From assembly GCF_023701525.1 (NCBI RefSeq), contig NZ_JAMQAW010000099.1, forward strand, positions 15,892 to 79,891: DNA of 64,000 nucleotides. The letters are read 5' to 3'. The stretch is from Streptomyces albipurpureus (GTDB lineage Bacteria; Actinomycetota; Actinomycetes; Streptomycetales; Streptomycetaceae). Position numbers and translations under genes: made by a program. Within the stretch, counting starts at the first letter, position 1; each line of letters opens with the position of its first letter. The notes under the pieces were generated by a model, which was not told the origin of the DNA, did not search any database, and worked only from the letters and a program-made list of their open reading frames with translations. Shown one piece after another: positions 7,880 through 15,656 of the stretch.

Positions 7880-8344
7880 ATGAGCAACGGCAGGTCTGAC
7901 CACCCGGGCGAACAGGCGCATCGGGCGCCCATCCGGTTGCTGGAGATCCGGGACACCCCGCTCTCCCTGGACGAGGTCTTCCAGTCGGTCGGCGACGACG
8001 CGGCGGGCGGCACGGCCCTGTTCGTCGGCACGGTCCGCAACCACGACATGGGCGCGGATGTCGGCGCGCTCAGCTACTCGGCGCATCCGCTCGCCGAGGC
8101 GGAACTGCGCCGGGTCGCGGAGAAGGTCGTCGCCAAATATCTGGTACGAGCGCTCGCGGCGGTCCACCGCACTGGCGACCTGAAGGTGGGTGACCTGGCG
8201 GTCGTCGTCGCCGTCTCCTGCGCTCACCGTGCGGAGGCGTTCGCGGCATGCCGCGAGCTGATCGACACACTCAAGCACGAGGTGCCGATCTGGAAGCATC
8301 AGACGTTCGCGGACGGGACAGCAAAGTGGGTTGGAGCGTGTTGA
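7880..8344 (+). CDS. moaE: Molybdopterin synthase catalytic subunit MoaE
   Basis: A 154-aa large subunit of molybdopterin synthase, which converts cPMP to molybdopterin using MoaD thiocarboxylate. Family features include GGTALFVGTVRNHDMG, SYSAHPLAEAELRRV, VHRTGDLKVGDLAVVVAVS, AHRAEAFAACRELID, and the C-terminal PIWKHQTFADG with the active-site Lys. A good SD (GGAAGAG) precedes the ATG. It lies in the same direction as moaA and is probably cotranscribed. No moaD or moaC was found in the window, so these must be elsewhere. Confidence 0.95.
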   Translation: MSNGRSDHPGEQAHRAPIRLLEIRDTPLSLDEVFQSVGDDAAGGTALFVGTVRNHDMGADVGALSYSAHPLAEAELRRVAEKVVAKYLVRALAAVHRTGDLKVGDLAVVVAVSCAHRAEAFAACRELIDTLKHEVPIWKHQTFADGTAKWVGAC

Positions 8345-8369
8345 CAGGGACACTGTCACGACGCTCAAC

Positions 8370-8640
8370 CTGACGGTGCGACAGGGACCGCGCTCGAAAC
8401 CGCTGCTCGGCAACGAACTCCTCGAAACGCTCCATCTCGGTGACCCCCGGCTTCGCGGCGAGACGCGGCGGCCGCCGTCCTGGAAGTAGACCTCTTTGAG
8501 GGCTGCGGCTGCGATCTCCTGGAGCTGCTGGGCGCTGGTCCCAGCCCGCTGGGTGTTGAAGAGGCGGGCGGCGTACTGCGGGGGCAGGGCGACGGTGAGG
8601 TGGCGGATGCAGTCCTGGTCGGTGCGGCGGCTTGCTGGCG
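8370..8640 (-). pseudogene. Frameshifted relic of an unidentified gene
   Basis: Reading the minus strand from about 8640, one frame gives IRHLTVALPPQYAARLFNTQ, then QQLQEIAAAALKEVYFQDGGR, with very strong G/C third-position bias. Near 8460 the coding signal moves to another frame (KPGVTEMERFEEFVAEQRF). The combination looks like a genuine helical protein broken by one frameshift. I do not recognise the family. Neither half has a convincing start, so only a fragment remains. Confidence 0.4.
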
Positions 8641-9047
8641 GGTGAGGGCGCGGCAGGACTCTCGATCACTGCCGGCGCTCCATCTGCCCCTGGTGATCGC
8701 GAACGGTGACCGCCAACTGAGGTTCGACCGGTGCCTCACACCACCGACACCTGGGAGTTCTCGCGCTGTGCGATGGTCAGCGGCGGCGCGGAATACCAGC
8801 TCCGTGTCCCGGCATTGAGGACATGCTCCAGGTCGTGTGCGCGGCTGAGGGCTACGGCGCACAACCATGATATTGGGTGCCTGTTGTGGTGCTCCCCGAA
8901 TGGCATGCTTCACGCCCCTGCTGCGCCCTGTGCCGCCTGTCGGCCTGGTCCTACTGTGACAGGCAGGTCGACGTTCCCGCCGGCCGCCGCCCGTCTTCGG
9001 GTGGGCGGCAAACCGTGCACGTGACCATGAGACTCTGGGTGACCATC
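8641..9047. other. Gap without a convincing gene
   Basis: No frame combines a start, an SD and consistent third-position bias. The last 25 bases hold two nested in-frame ATGs (9027 and 9048) belonging to the next gene. Confidence 0.4.
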
Positions 9048-9359
9048 ATGCGCTTGTCCCATCGGATCGCCGCCGCCACCGCAGCACTGCCACTTCTTCT
9101 GACGGGCGCGGTCCTCGCCGCGCCGACCGCCCAAGCCGCCCCGTCCGCCGCCGGATCGACACCACTCGCTCCCTACACAACGTCCGACTGCTACTCCTAC
9201 CTCTCGGGGCTCGGCTACGGCGGGATCTACTCCAGCCTCGGCTGCGTGGCCGGTGCAACCGCGCTCCCGCTGGCCTACGAGACCTGTTACGAACTGCTGT
9301 TCCTCCAGGGCATACCCGTGACCATCTCCGACGAGGCCTGTCGCCGCGCAGCACTGTGA
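9048..9359 (+). CDS. Small secreted Cys-containing protein
   Basis: A 103-aa protein from the ATG at 9048 (an in-frame ATG at 9027 would add seven residues). Residues 1-30 form a Sec signal peptide: MRLSHR, a hydrophobic stretch (AALPLLLTGAVLA), then a cleavage site near AQAAPS. The mature part is about 72 aa, glycine- and tyrosine-rich at first (SYLSGLGYGGIYSSLGC), with four Cys that could form two disulfides. Small secreted proteins of this type are common in Streptomyces and mostly uncharacterised. No enzymatic motif is visible. A strong hairpin lies about 150 bp downstream. Confidence 0.7.
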   Translation: MRLSHRIAAATAALPLLLTGAVLAAPTAQAAPSAAGSTPLAPYTTSDCYSYLSGLGYGGIYSSLGCVAGATALPLAYETCYELLFLQGIPVTISDEACRRAAL

Positions 9360-9505
9360 CCCTCCCGGTTGCGCACCACAACACCCGCCCCGACCGAATC
9401 TGACCCCTCCGGTCACCGCCCTGCTGTGGCTTTTCCCCCACCCTGGGGCATGTCCGTCGGTGTCGGCACACGAGGCAAGCCGGGCCGCGCACGACCGTAC
9501 GCAGG

Positions 9506-9533
9506 TGCCCGGCCGGGAAACCCCGGCCGGGCA
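9506..9533. terminator. Strong GC hairpin, 12-bp perfect stem
   Basis: Arms TGCCCGGCCGGG (9506-9517) and its exact complement (9522-9533) enclose a 4-nt loop. There is no immediate T-tract, as is usual in Streptomyces. It lies downstream of the small secreted protein and probably ends its transcript. Confidence 0.6.
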
Positions 9534-10162
9534 TCTGAACGTGGTAGGGGTTGCGGGTTTTGGGGTGACTGCAAGGCCCAGGGTTGGGGCGTTGCGGAGT
9601 GAGGGGGTGGCTCCATCGGGCACGGTGGCGGAGTTCTTGCTGCATGTAGAGGACGATCGGGCATGGTTCCGCTGGAGTGACAAGCCGTTCGAATGACTGA
9701 GCGGGGGCGGCTCGGTTGCTGCCTGGGAGAGTGTGCTGGGGACCTTTCGCAATCCGGATGCGACCGACAAAGGGATTGAGCGGTACGGGATGGTCGCCGA
9801 GGCTGCGTTCTTCACGCGCTTCCTGGTCCAGTCGGCTCTGCCGGCCAGATCACCACCGGCGACCACACGACCTGTCTGATCACAACGTCACCACCGGCTC
9901 GGTGGCCGCTCTCACTCCCGAAGTCGGCCTCGGCGACGTGGAGGGGAAGAAGCGGAAGGTCGCCGTCGACGGGGTCCGAAAAGGCCGCCTTCGTCCGGAA
10001 CACCGTCTGGAGAGCGGGAGTGACCGCGGGAATTGGCTGAACGCGCAGTCCCCGCGCTGGCACTGGGGTGTGCGCTGGGTCGGCCTCGGAGCTCTGCTCG
10101 GGGGCGAGTTTGCCGCCTGGTGCCTCTGGCGGCAGGCGCGGGGTCCAGCACGTTGGTCGGGA
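9534..10162. other. Unassigned 0.6-kb region, possible gene relics
   Basis: Short plausible coding stretches appear on the plus strand in different frames (for example EFLLHVEDDRAWFRWSDKPF ending near 9696, then RNPDATDKGIERYGMVAEAA at about 9750-9815). No continuous gene connects them. They could be the decayed remains of one gene. I do not recognise a family. Confidence 0.3.
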
Positions 10163-10966
10163 TCAGGGCAGGGTGAGGGGTTCGGCCTGGTGGGCGCGGT
10201 GGAGGAGTTGCACGAATGCCGGTGCTTGGGGCAGGGGGTGCGGGCCGATGCGGTGGACGGCGATTGCCGGTGTCCAGGAGTTCATGACCACGGCCCCGGC
10301 CAGGTCCGGTAGGTCGGCGGGGGTGACCTCGCGGTTGTGCTGGGGTACGCCGGCACGTTCCAGTTGTCGGCGGACGATGCCCATCATGGTCCCGTGCAGC
10401 ATCCCGGCCACGGGCCACACCACCGCGTCGCCGTCCCAGAAGGCAAGGTTCCAGATGGATGCCTCGCTGAGTCTGCCTCGCCGGTCCACGAAGGCCGCGT
10501 CGTCGAAGCCTTCTGCGACTGCCCGGCGCAGGAGGTGTGTCTTGGCCGCCTCGCCGACATGCTTCACGGAGGGTAGGAACCGTTCGTGGGTCACGGTCGC
10601 CAGTGCGAGCGGACCGGCGGGGCCGGACGCGGCCGGTCCGGTGCGGATCAGCATCCGGGGCTCCATCTCAGGAGGGGCGACGGTGAACTCGCCGACGGGT
10701 GAGTACACCGTCGCCGTCAGCGACAGGTCGGCGGGGCCGGCCGCCACCGCCGTCCGCAGATGGGACAGGACCCGGTCGTCGGGCAGGGCACGGCCGAACA
10801 TTTCCACCGACGCGGCCCGCAGTCGCTCCAGATGCAGGTCCAGGCCGCGGACCCGGCCGTCGCGGACCTGCAGGGCGGTGAAGTGGGCGTGGCCCGCGAA
10901 GACCAGCGGCGCCAGGTCTTCGGCGGTCACCGCCCGGCCGTCGCGGTGAACGACGAAGGAACTCAT
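10163..10966 (-). CDS. Class IV PLP aminotransferase (aminodeoxychorismate lyase/BCAT-like)
   Basis: A 267-aa fold-type IV PLP enzyme. The catalytic Lys is in SVKHVGEAAKTHLLRRA. The downstream family pattern EGFDDAAFVDRRGRLSEASI contains the conserved Glu, and it ends N-LAFWDGD followed by MLHGTMMGIVRRQ. Relatives are branched-chain aminotransferases, D-amino-acid aminotransferases and 4-amino-4-deoxychorismate lyase (PabC). The length and short N-terminus fit the PabC-like actinobacterial group, but substrate cannot be assigned. MSSFVVHRDG at 10966 is taken as the start because upstream codons lack coding character. It is divergent from a MerR gene, which probably controls it. Confidence 0.85.
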   Translation of the reverse strand: MSSFVVHRDGRAVTAEDLAPLVFAGHAHFTALQVRDGRVRGLDLHLERLRAASVEMFGRALPDDRVLSHLRTAVAAGPADLSLTATVYSPVGEFTVAPPEMEPRMLIRTGPAASGPAGPLALATVTHERFLPSVKHVGEAAKTHLLRRAVAEGFDDAAFVDRRGRLSEASIWNLAFWDGDAVVWPVAGMLHGTMMGIVRRQLERAGVPQHNREVTPADLPDLAGAVVMNSWTPAIAVHRIGPHPLPQAPAFVQLLHRAHQAEPLTLP

Positions 10967-11140
10967 GTCATGAACTCCGGCGCTAGGGAATGGGAACGGA
11001 CACGGCGACTGTCCCTGCGGGCCCTCCCGCGACGGCGGCCGGGGCCGCCCCGTGGGACTCGCCGCGCGGAACACGCGCTCACGGGCTGACGTTATGCCTT
11101 CACATCGGTGAGAAGGTCAAGCAGGGATGGGGCGGGACGG

Positions 11141-11491
11141 ATGTTGATCGGGGAACTGTCGCAGCGCACCGGGGTCGCCTCTCGGCTGCTGCGGTACTAC
11201 GAGGAGCAGGGATTGCTCGTCGCAGGGCGCGGCGCCAACGGCTACCGCGACTACGACGAGGGCGCGGTGCTTGCTGTGCGGCAGGTCCGCGCGCTGCTGG
11301 CGGCGGGTCTGTCCACCGGGGTGATCCGCGAGGTGCTGCCGTGTGTCCGAGGTGAGCGGCCCGAGGTGGAGCTGTGCGTGGACGTGCGGGCGATCCTGGG
11401 GGCGGAGTTGACCGCCGCCGACGAGCGCATCGAGGAACTGGGTCAGCGGCGCGCGGCACTCGCGGGATTGCTGGTGGAGCGCGTGCGGTAG
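11141..11491 (+). CDS. MerR-family regulator
   Basis: A 116-aa MerR protein from the ATG at 11141 (MLIGELSQRTGVASRLLRYYE). The HTH and wing (NGYRDYDEGAV) are intact, and a coiled-coil dimerisation helix follows (AADERIEELGQRRAALAGLL). It has two Cys (EVLPCVRGERPEVELC) but not the spacing of known metal sensors, so it more likely responds to an organic ligand or acts as a simple repressor. It is divergent from the class IV aminotransferase with a 174-bp intergenic region, the usual layout for a MerR regulator and its target. Confidence 0.88.
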   Translation: MLIGELSQRTGVASRLLRYYEEQGLLVAGRGANGYRDYDEGAVLAVRQVRALLAAGLSTGVIREVLPCVRGERPEVELCVDVRAILGAELTAADERIEELGQRRAALAGLLVERVR

Positions 11492-12656
11492 CTAGGTCAT
11501 CAGGAGCGAAGCCGCGTGCGGATGACGGCTAGGGCCAGATGGTTTCTGGGCTACCAACCCCGTGGTCAGGAGGGTGGATCGGGCTCCTGGGCGGCGGTGT
11601 TCCGCGTCTGCCGGACCGAAGCACGTCCACGGGAACTCGGCCCTCCGTACGACTACCGCTCCGAAGTCCGGCCACCCCGTCGGGCGCGTTCACTGGGACA
11701 GTGCTCTGTGCGGCAAAGCCCCTGTCGGGACATGTTCACCGGGTCGGCAGCAGTACACACCGGTGGGACGGTTTCGCAGCGGTGGGTCCGCGTTGTCTGC
11801 GGGCGCGCCGGGCCAGGAAGTGGCAGGAGAGTCGGCTCGGTCCGCTGATCGAGGAGATGCGGTACGCGGGTGTTCCTTCGGGGCAGGCCACCGTGGTGCA
11901 GACTGCTCGCCGCCCACCGGGGCGCCGACGGCGAGCAGCTTGGTCCGCGTACGGCGGCCGTGGAGTTGCTGAATGCGGTCCGCGCGACGGTCGCCGTCAG
12001 TTGGGCTCACCTTCGCGGCTCAGGCGCTGCATCGCTGGCCGGACCATCACCACCCGCTCGCGGCGGACGAGAGCTTCGCCGGGCCCCTCCCCCAGGAAGC
12101 CCGCCGCAGCCTTTCACGGATTTGCACACTGGACCTGGCCGGAAGCGGTCCCAGGGTTTTTATCTCTGATCGTCTCGGCGGAATACTCAACTGCGTCAGC
12201 CAGCGACGACGGTGCTGTCTTCGCAGTTCGGAGGTCGAGTGGGTGAACGCTCGACGTGATCGGCCAAGAATCTCATTGGCGCAGTCGGTACAAGGCCGGG
12301 CGGGAATGAGTGAGTTCTCATTTGTCGGCAATCAATCCGCAGCGATTGACCCGGGGCGCCGTCTCTCCTAATGTCCCAACCGGCCTTGTTGCCGGGGCGC
12401 CGACACAGAAGCACAGGCACAGGCGCCTACTCCGCTCATTTCCGGCTATCGGACATCCACGCAGGGGAGCACTTTTAGGAGTTGGCATACGCAGCGCTCG
12501 CTTCAGCAGGAGACCGGATCAAACCGGCCGTAGCGGCGGCGCTTCTCGTCTGGTCCATTTGTGCGTCTCTGGCGGCCGCGCCGGGCATTCACCGGGCCAC
12601 CGCGACCAGCTTCACTCCCCTCGGGCGGTCCCCGACCCAGCTAAAGGAGATCGAAC
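11492..12656. other. 1.2-kb region with no convincing gene
   Basis: Several overlapping frames are open here, as expected at this GC content, but none has both an SD-supported start and a family match. The last 200 bp contain a frame from a TTG at 12482 that runs on into the chitinase gene in another frame. Its first 50 codons look like a hydrophobic leader, but overlap with 900 bp of the chitinase gene argues against it. Composition falls toward 12.3 kb, so this may be an old junction. Confidence 0.4.
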
Positions 12657-14210
12657 GTGAGATTCGAAATTCTCGCCACGCGGATCAGAGAGGGATGTTT
12701 CGCAGCGGCCTTATGGCTGCTTCTTCCCTTGGCGCTCATCGGCCTGACGACTCCCGCCCAGGCAGTCACCAACGCCGACAGCAGCACCTTCGGCCGGGCG
12801 GTCGACGACGTCTACCCAACCGCACCGGGCGATGTGAAGATCAGCGCGGTCACCGACACCGCCGTCACCCTGAGCTGGACGCCATCCACCTATCCGCGCG
12901 ACATCCCCTACTACAACGTAGAAGTCATTTCGAGGCACGTGGGAACGACCACCTACCAAAGCGCCTCGACCACGTTTACGACTCCTCACCTGCTCGACAA
13001 GGCTACCGACTACGAGTTCGCCGTCAGCGCCGTGGGGGTCGACTGGCGGATCAGCCCACGAGTCATCGTCAAGGCCCGTACGAACGGGGCCGCCACGCCG
13101 CCTCCCGCGAACCCCGTGAAGCTGGGAGTCTTTCACGCCAAGAGCGGCTACATACGGGACTACCAGGTCAAGGACGTAGTCACCAGCGGCACTGCCGCAA
13201 AGATCACCCATCTCACCTACGCCTACGGCAAGGTGACAGGCGGCAAGTGCGCCGTCGGGGACACCTACACCGCGCTGGAGAAGACTTTCCAGGCGGAACG
13301 GAGCGTCGACGGCCGGGCGGACACCTGGGACCAGCCCCTGAGCGGCCAAATCAACCAACTGCGGAAACTCAAGCTGCAATACCCTTCCTTGAAGATCATC
13401 TGGTCCTTCGGCGGCCCCGAGAACTCCGGCGGATTCCGGCAGGCCATGCAGGATCCGGCCGCTTTCGCCACATCCTGCGCCCAACTGGTGAACGACCCCC
13501 GCTGGGCCGGGGTATTCGATGGAATCGACCTGGACTGGGATCTTCCCTGGAAGTGCGAATACACCAACACCTGTGACAACGGTGGCCCCTCCACTGTAAA
13601 AACCATGACACAGGCATTCCGTACCGCATTCGGAAACCAGATCGTCACCACGACCTTCAATGCAGACCACGGCGTCATCAGTTACGACTATCCGGGAGCC
13701 GCCCCTTACGTGGATTGGTTCAACGTCGAGTCGTACGACTACCTCCGGCCTACCGACCCCGGCACCCAGAACCTGGTCCCGCCAGCACATGTCTACTCGT
13801 ACGAGCACGACAGCCCGTGGACGGTGCACCACACCTTCGGACAGCTGAGAGCCAGGGGCATCCACCCGAACAAGTTGGTCCTCGGGATTCCCTCCCATGC
13901 CCTGGGCTGGGAGGGAGTCGTCTCCAGCGGGAGCAGTTGGCGGGCGAGCAGGCCCGCGTGGGGCAACTACGGAATGGGCCTGGAGGACTACCGGAACATC
14001 AAGACAAGGTGTCCCGGACCCCGCGTACTTGGTGGTTCGGCCTACTCGACCTGCGGTTCCCTGTGGTGGGGGTACGACACTCCCGACACCGTCGTCGGGA
14101 AGATGGCCTACGCCAAGCAGTACAGCCTCGGTGGCGCTTTCCTCTCCAACCTCCGCGGGGACACGGACGAGGGGGAGCTGATCGACGCGATCGACCGCGG
14201 GCTCAGGTAG
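12657..14210 (+). CDS. Secreted GH18 chitinase-like protein with FnIII domain, catalytic Glu replaced by Asp
   Basis: A 517-aa protein. Residues 1-38 are a signal peptide (hydrophobic core WLLLPLALIGL, cleavage after AQA). Residues about 50-145 are a fibronectin type III domain (PGDVKISAVTDTAVTLSW). Residues 155-517 are a GH18 barrel like Streptomyces chitinases, with KIIWSFGGPENSGGF and GVFDGIDLDWDLPW. In active GH18 enzymes the last acidic residue of DxxDxDxE is the catalytic Glu, but here it is Asp (codon GAT). The substrate-side motif is VESYDYL. Activity may be weak or absent, with a chitin-binding role possible. The GTG start has AAAGGAGA 6 nt upstream. Confidence 0.9.
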   Translation: MRFEILATRIREGCFAAALWLLLPLALIGLTTPAQAVTNADSSTFGRAVDDVYPTAPGDVKISAVTDTAVTLSWTPSTYPRDIPYYNVEVISRHVGTTTYQSASTTFTTPHLLDKATDYEFAVSAVGVDWRISPRVIVKARTNGAATPPPANPVKLGVFHAKSGYIRDYQVKDVVTSGTAAKITHLTYAYGKVTGGKCAVGDTYTALEKTFQAERSVDGRADTWDQPLSGQINQLRKLKLQYPSLKIIWSFGGPENSGGFRQAMQDPAAFATSCAQLVNDPRWAGVFDGIDLDWDLPWKCEYTNTCDNGGPSTVKTMTQAFRTAFGNQIVTTTFNADHGVISYDYPGAAPYVDWFNVESYDYLRPTDPGTQNLVPPAHVYSYEHDSPWTVHHTFGQLRARGIHPNKLVLGIPSHALGWEGVVSSGSSWRASRPAWGNYGMGLEDYRNIKTRCPGPRVLGGSAYSTCGSLWWGYDTPDTVVGKMAYAKQYSLGGAFLSNLRGDTDEGELIDAIDRGLR

Positions 14211-14228
14211 AAGACCCCGACGCGTGCG

Positions 14229-14246
14229 GCTCCGGCGGGCCGGAGC
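14229..14246. terminator. Short hairpin after the chitinase-like gene
   Basis: GCTCCGGC (14229-14236) pairs with GCCGGAGC (14239-14246), 19 nt after the stop codon. It is a small but very stable stem and plausibly the terminator. Confidence 0.4.
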
Positions 14247-14908
14247 ACCTGACCTGGGGCTACGGAACCGATCCCGCCCGCCGGGCCGCCGACGATCCGA
14301 ACACCGTGGCAGGAGATGCCCACCACAACGGGCCTCGCCCTACCCCACGGGCTCCCCGGAGGGATGACCGGCTTCGCCGAGTACGTTCACCGAACTCCAC
14401 GAAAGCGATCCCCGCACCTGCCCCTGCTCGGTGTTTCCCGCCCCCGGCGGACTGCTCCCTTGGGGCTTGACCCCAGCTCGGGCCACTTCTTCTGGCGACC
14501 GTGGCAGGAGCAGCCGCGGCGATCTCCCCGTCAAAGACCGGCCGGAGCTCCGCAGACAGGGCGGACCGCACATCCCCGACGGTGAGCGGCACGCTGAACC
14601 GCTCACCGTGCACCACCACGGTCACGGGCCCCAGCACATCGGCCCGAGGCTCGCGATCCAGCTCCGCGAACCCGGCTTCATCCACCCCAGCACCTTCCGG
14701 GTCCGGGTATGCGGGAATTCGCCGTCCGCCACAGGGCACTTGTCGACGTCGCCATCTGGGCCAGGTGCCCGGTGCGCCCGGTGCCCGCAGGTGCGCCCGA
14801 CCATCCGCGGAAGGGTGGCTGGAACGTGGGTGTTTTGGAAAGGATCTCCTTGGCCCACGCGGTTCCTTCGCGGCTGCTGGTCCCCGGCGAGACTGATGAG
14901 GAGTGCCG
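14247..14908. other. Gap with a possible minus-strand relic
   Basis: The minus strand at about 14500-14700 reads EAGFAELDREPRADVLGPVT, then HGERFSVPLTVGDVRSALSA with good coding bias, but the frame has no SD-supported start and degenerates leftward. The family is not recognised. The rest shows no gene. Confidence 0.3.
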
Positions 14909-15619
14909 ATGCCCGAGTATCACCAGAAGGCCGATCCGCCCTCTCCGAGGCGTTTCGGTCCGCAGATCCTCCCGTCCCTGGGTGGGGACGGGGTCAGGGA
15001 GGTGGTGTGCGCTCTGGTGGAGGGGCGGCCTGTGGCGCTCACCCTCGGTGAAGACCGCTCGGCCCGGGTGTGGGACATGCTCGATCACCGCCAGATGGGC
15101 CGTCCCGTCACGCCCTCAGCCACGCAACCCGTGTGGGGCGTGGCGTACGGGGAGCTTGAACAACGGCCGGTCGCGGTCTTGGTGGGCGGCGGGGTGCGGG
15201 TGCGGGACCTGCGCAGTCGCCGCCAGGCCGGACCGCCGCTGTTCGACAGCCGCGACATCGGCGTCATCAACTCGCTGGCCTGCGGCACGTTACACGGGCG
15301 CCCGGTCGCACTCGCCGTGGCTGGCGGCGAGCGAGTGCGGGTGTGGGACCTGGAAGAACACCGCCGCATCGGCACCAACGCGCCCGCCCGGTATGCCGCC
15401 CAGCTACCGACGAGTTGGAGGGACCCAGCCACCGGCGACGTCCACGACCTGACCCGCCCGCTCGTGGACCAGGACGGCAGCCGTTGGAAACTCGTCGACT
15501 ACGACGGCACCGAGCCAATCGTGTGCGAATATCCCCTCAGCCGCACCACCCTCGGCATCGCCGACGCGCACGCCGAGTACGGCTTCGACGAGGTGGTCAC
15601 CTCCAGACACCAGGCATAG
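14909..15619 (+). CDS. WD40-repeat-like protein
   Basis: About 236 aa from the ATG at 14909, which has GAGGAG 5 nt upstream (a GTG at 14903 overlaps that SD). It has at least three repeats of a blade unit of about 45 residues, built as VCALVEGRPVALTLGEDRSA followed by RVWDM, then AYGELEQRPVAVLVGGG with VRDL, then CGTLHGRPVALAVAGGE with RVWDL. Full actinobacterial WD40 proteins have seven or more blades, so this is a short version, perhaps a truncated copy or one that completes a propeller by oligomerising. The C-terminus (DGSRWKLVDYDGTEPIVCEY) is a separate non-repeat part. The role is unknown, probably protein binding. Confidence 0.7.
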   Translation: MPEYHQKADPPSPRRFGPQILPSLGGDGVREVVCALVEGRPVALTLGEDRSARVWDMLDHRQMGRPVTPSATQPVWGVAYGELEQRPVAVLVGGGVRVRDLRSRRQAGPPLFDSRDIGVINSLACGTLHGRPVALAVAGGERVRVWDLEEHRRIGTNAPARYAAQLPTSWRDPATGDVHDLTRPLVDQDGSRWKLVDYDGTEPIVCEYPLSRTTLGIADAHAEYGFDEVVTSRHQA

Positions 15620-15656
15620 CCATCATGCACTCCACCGCACTCGGCCAGGACCCGGG

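Noticed and set aside
6686..8413. A 575-codon minus-strand frame opposite moaA and moaE
   Set aside because: It is antisense to two certain genes. Open antisense frames are expected at this GC content.
9506..9533. Possible attachment site or tRNA end
   Set aside because: The perfect stem with a 4-nt loop fits a terminator, and no tRNA cloverleaf or integrase is nearby.
12482..13576. A 364-codon frame starting with a hydrophobic leader before the chitinase-like gene
   Set aside because: Most of it overlaps the chitinase gene in another frame, and its TTG start lies too close to the SD-like sequence.
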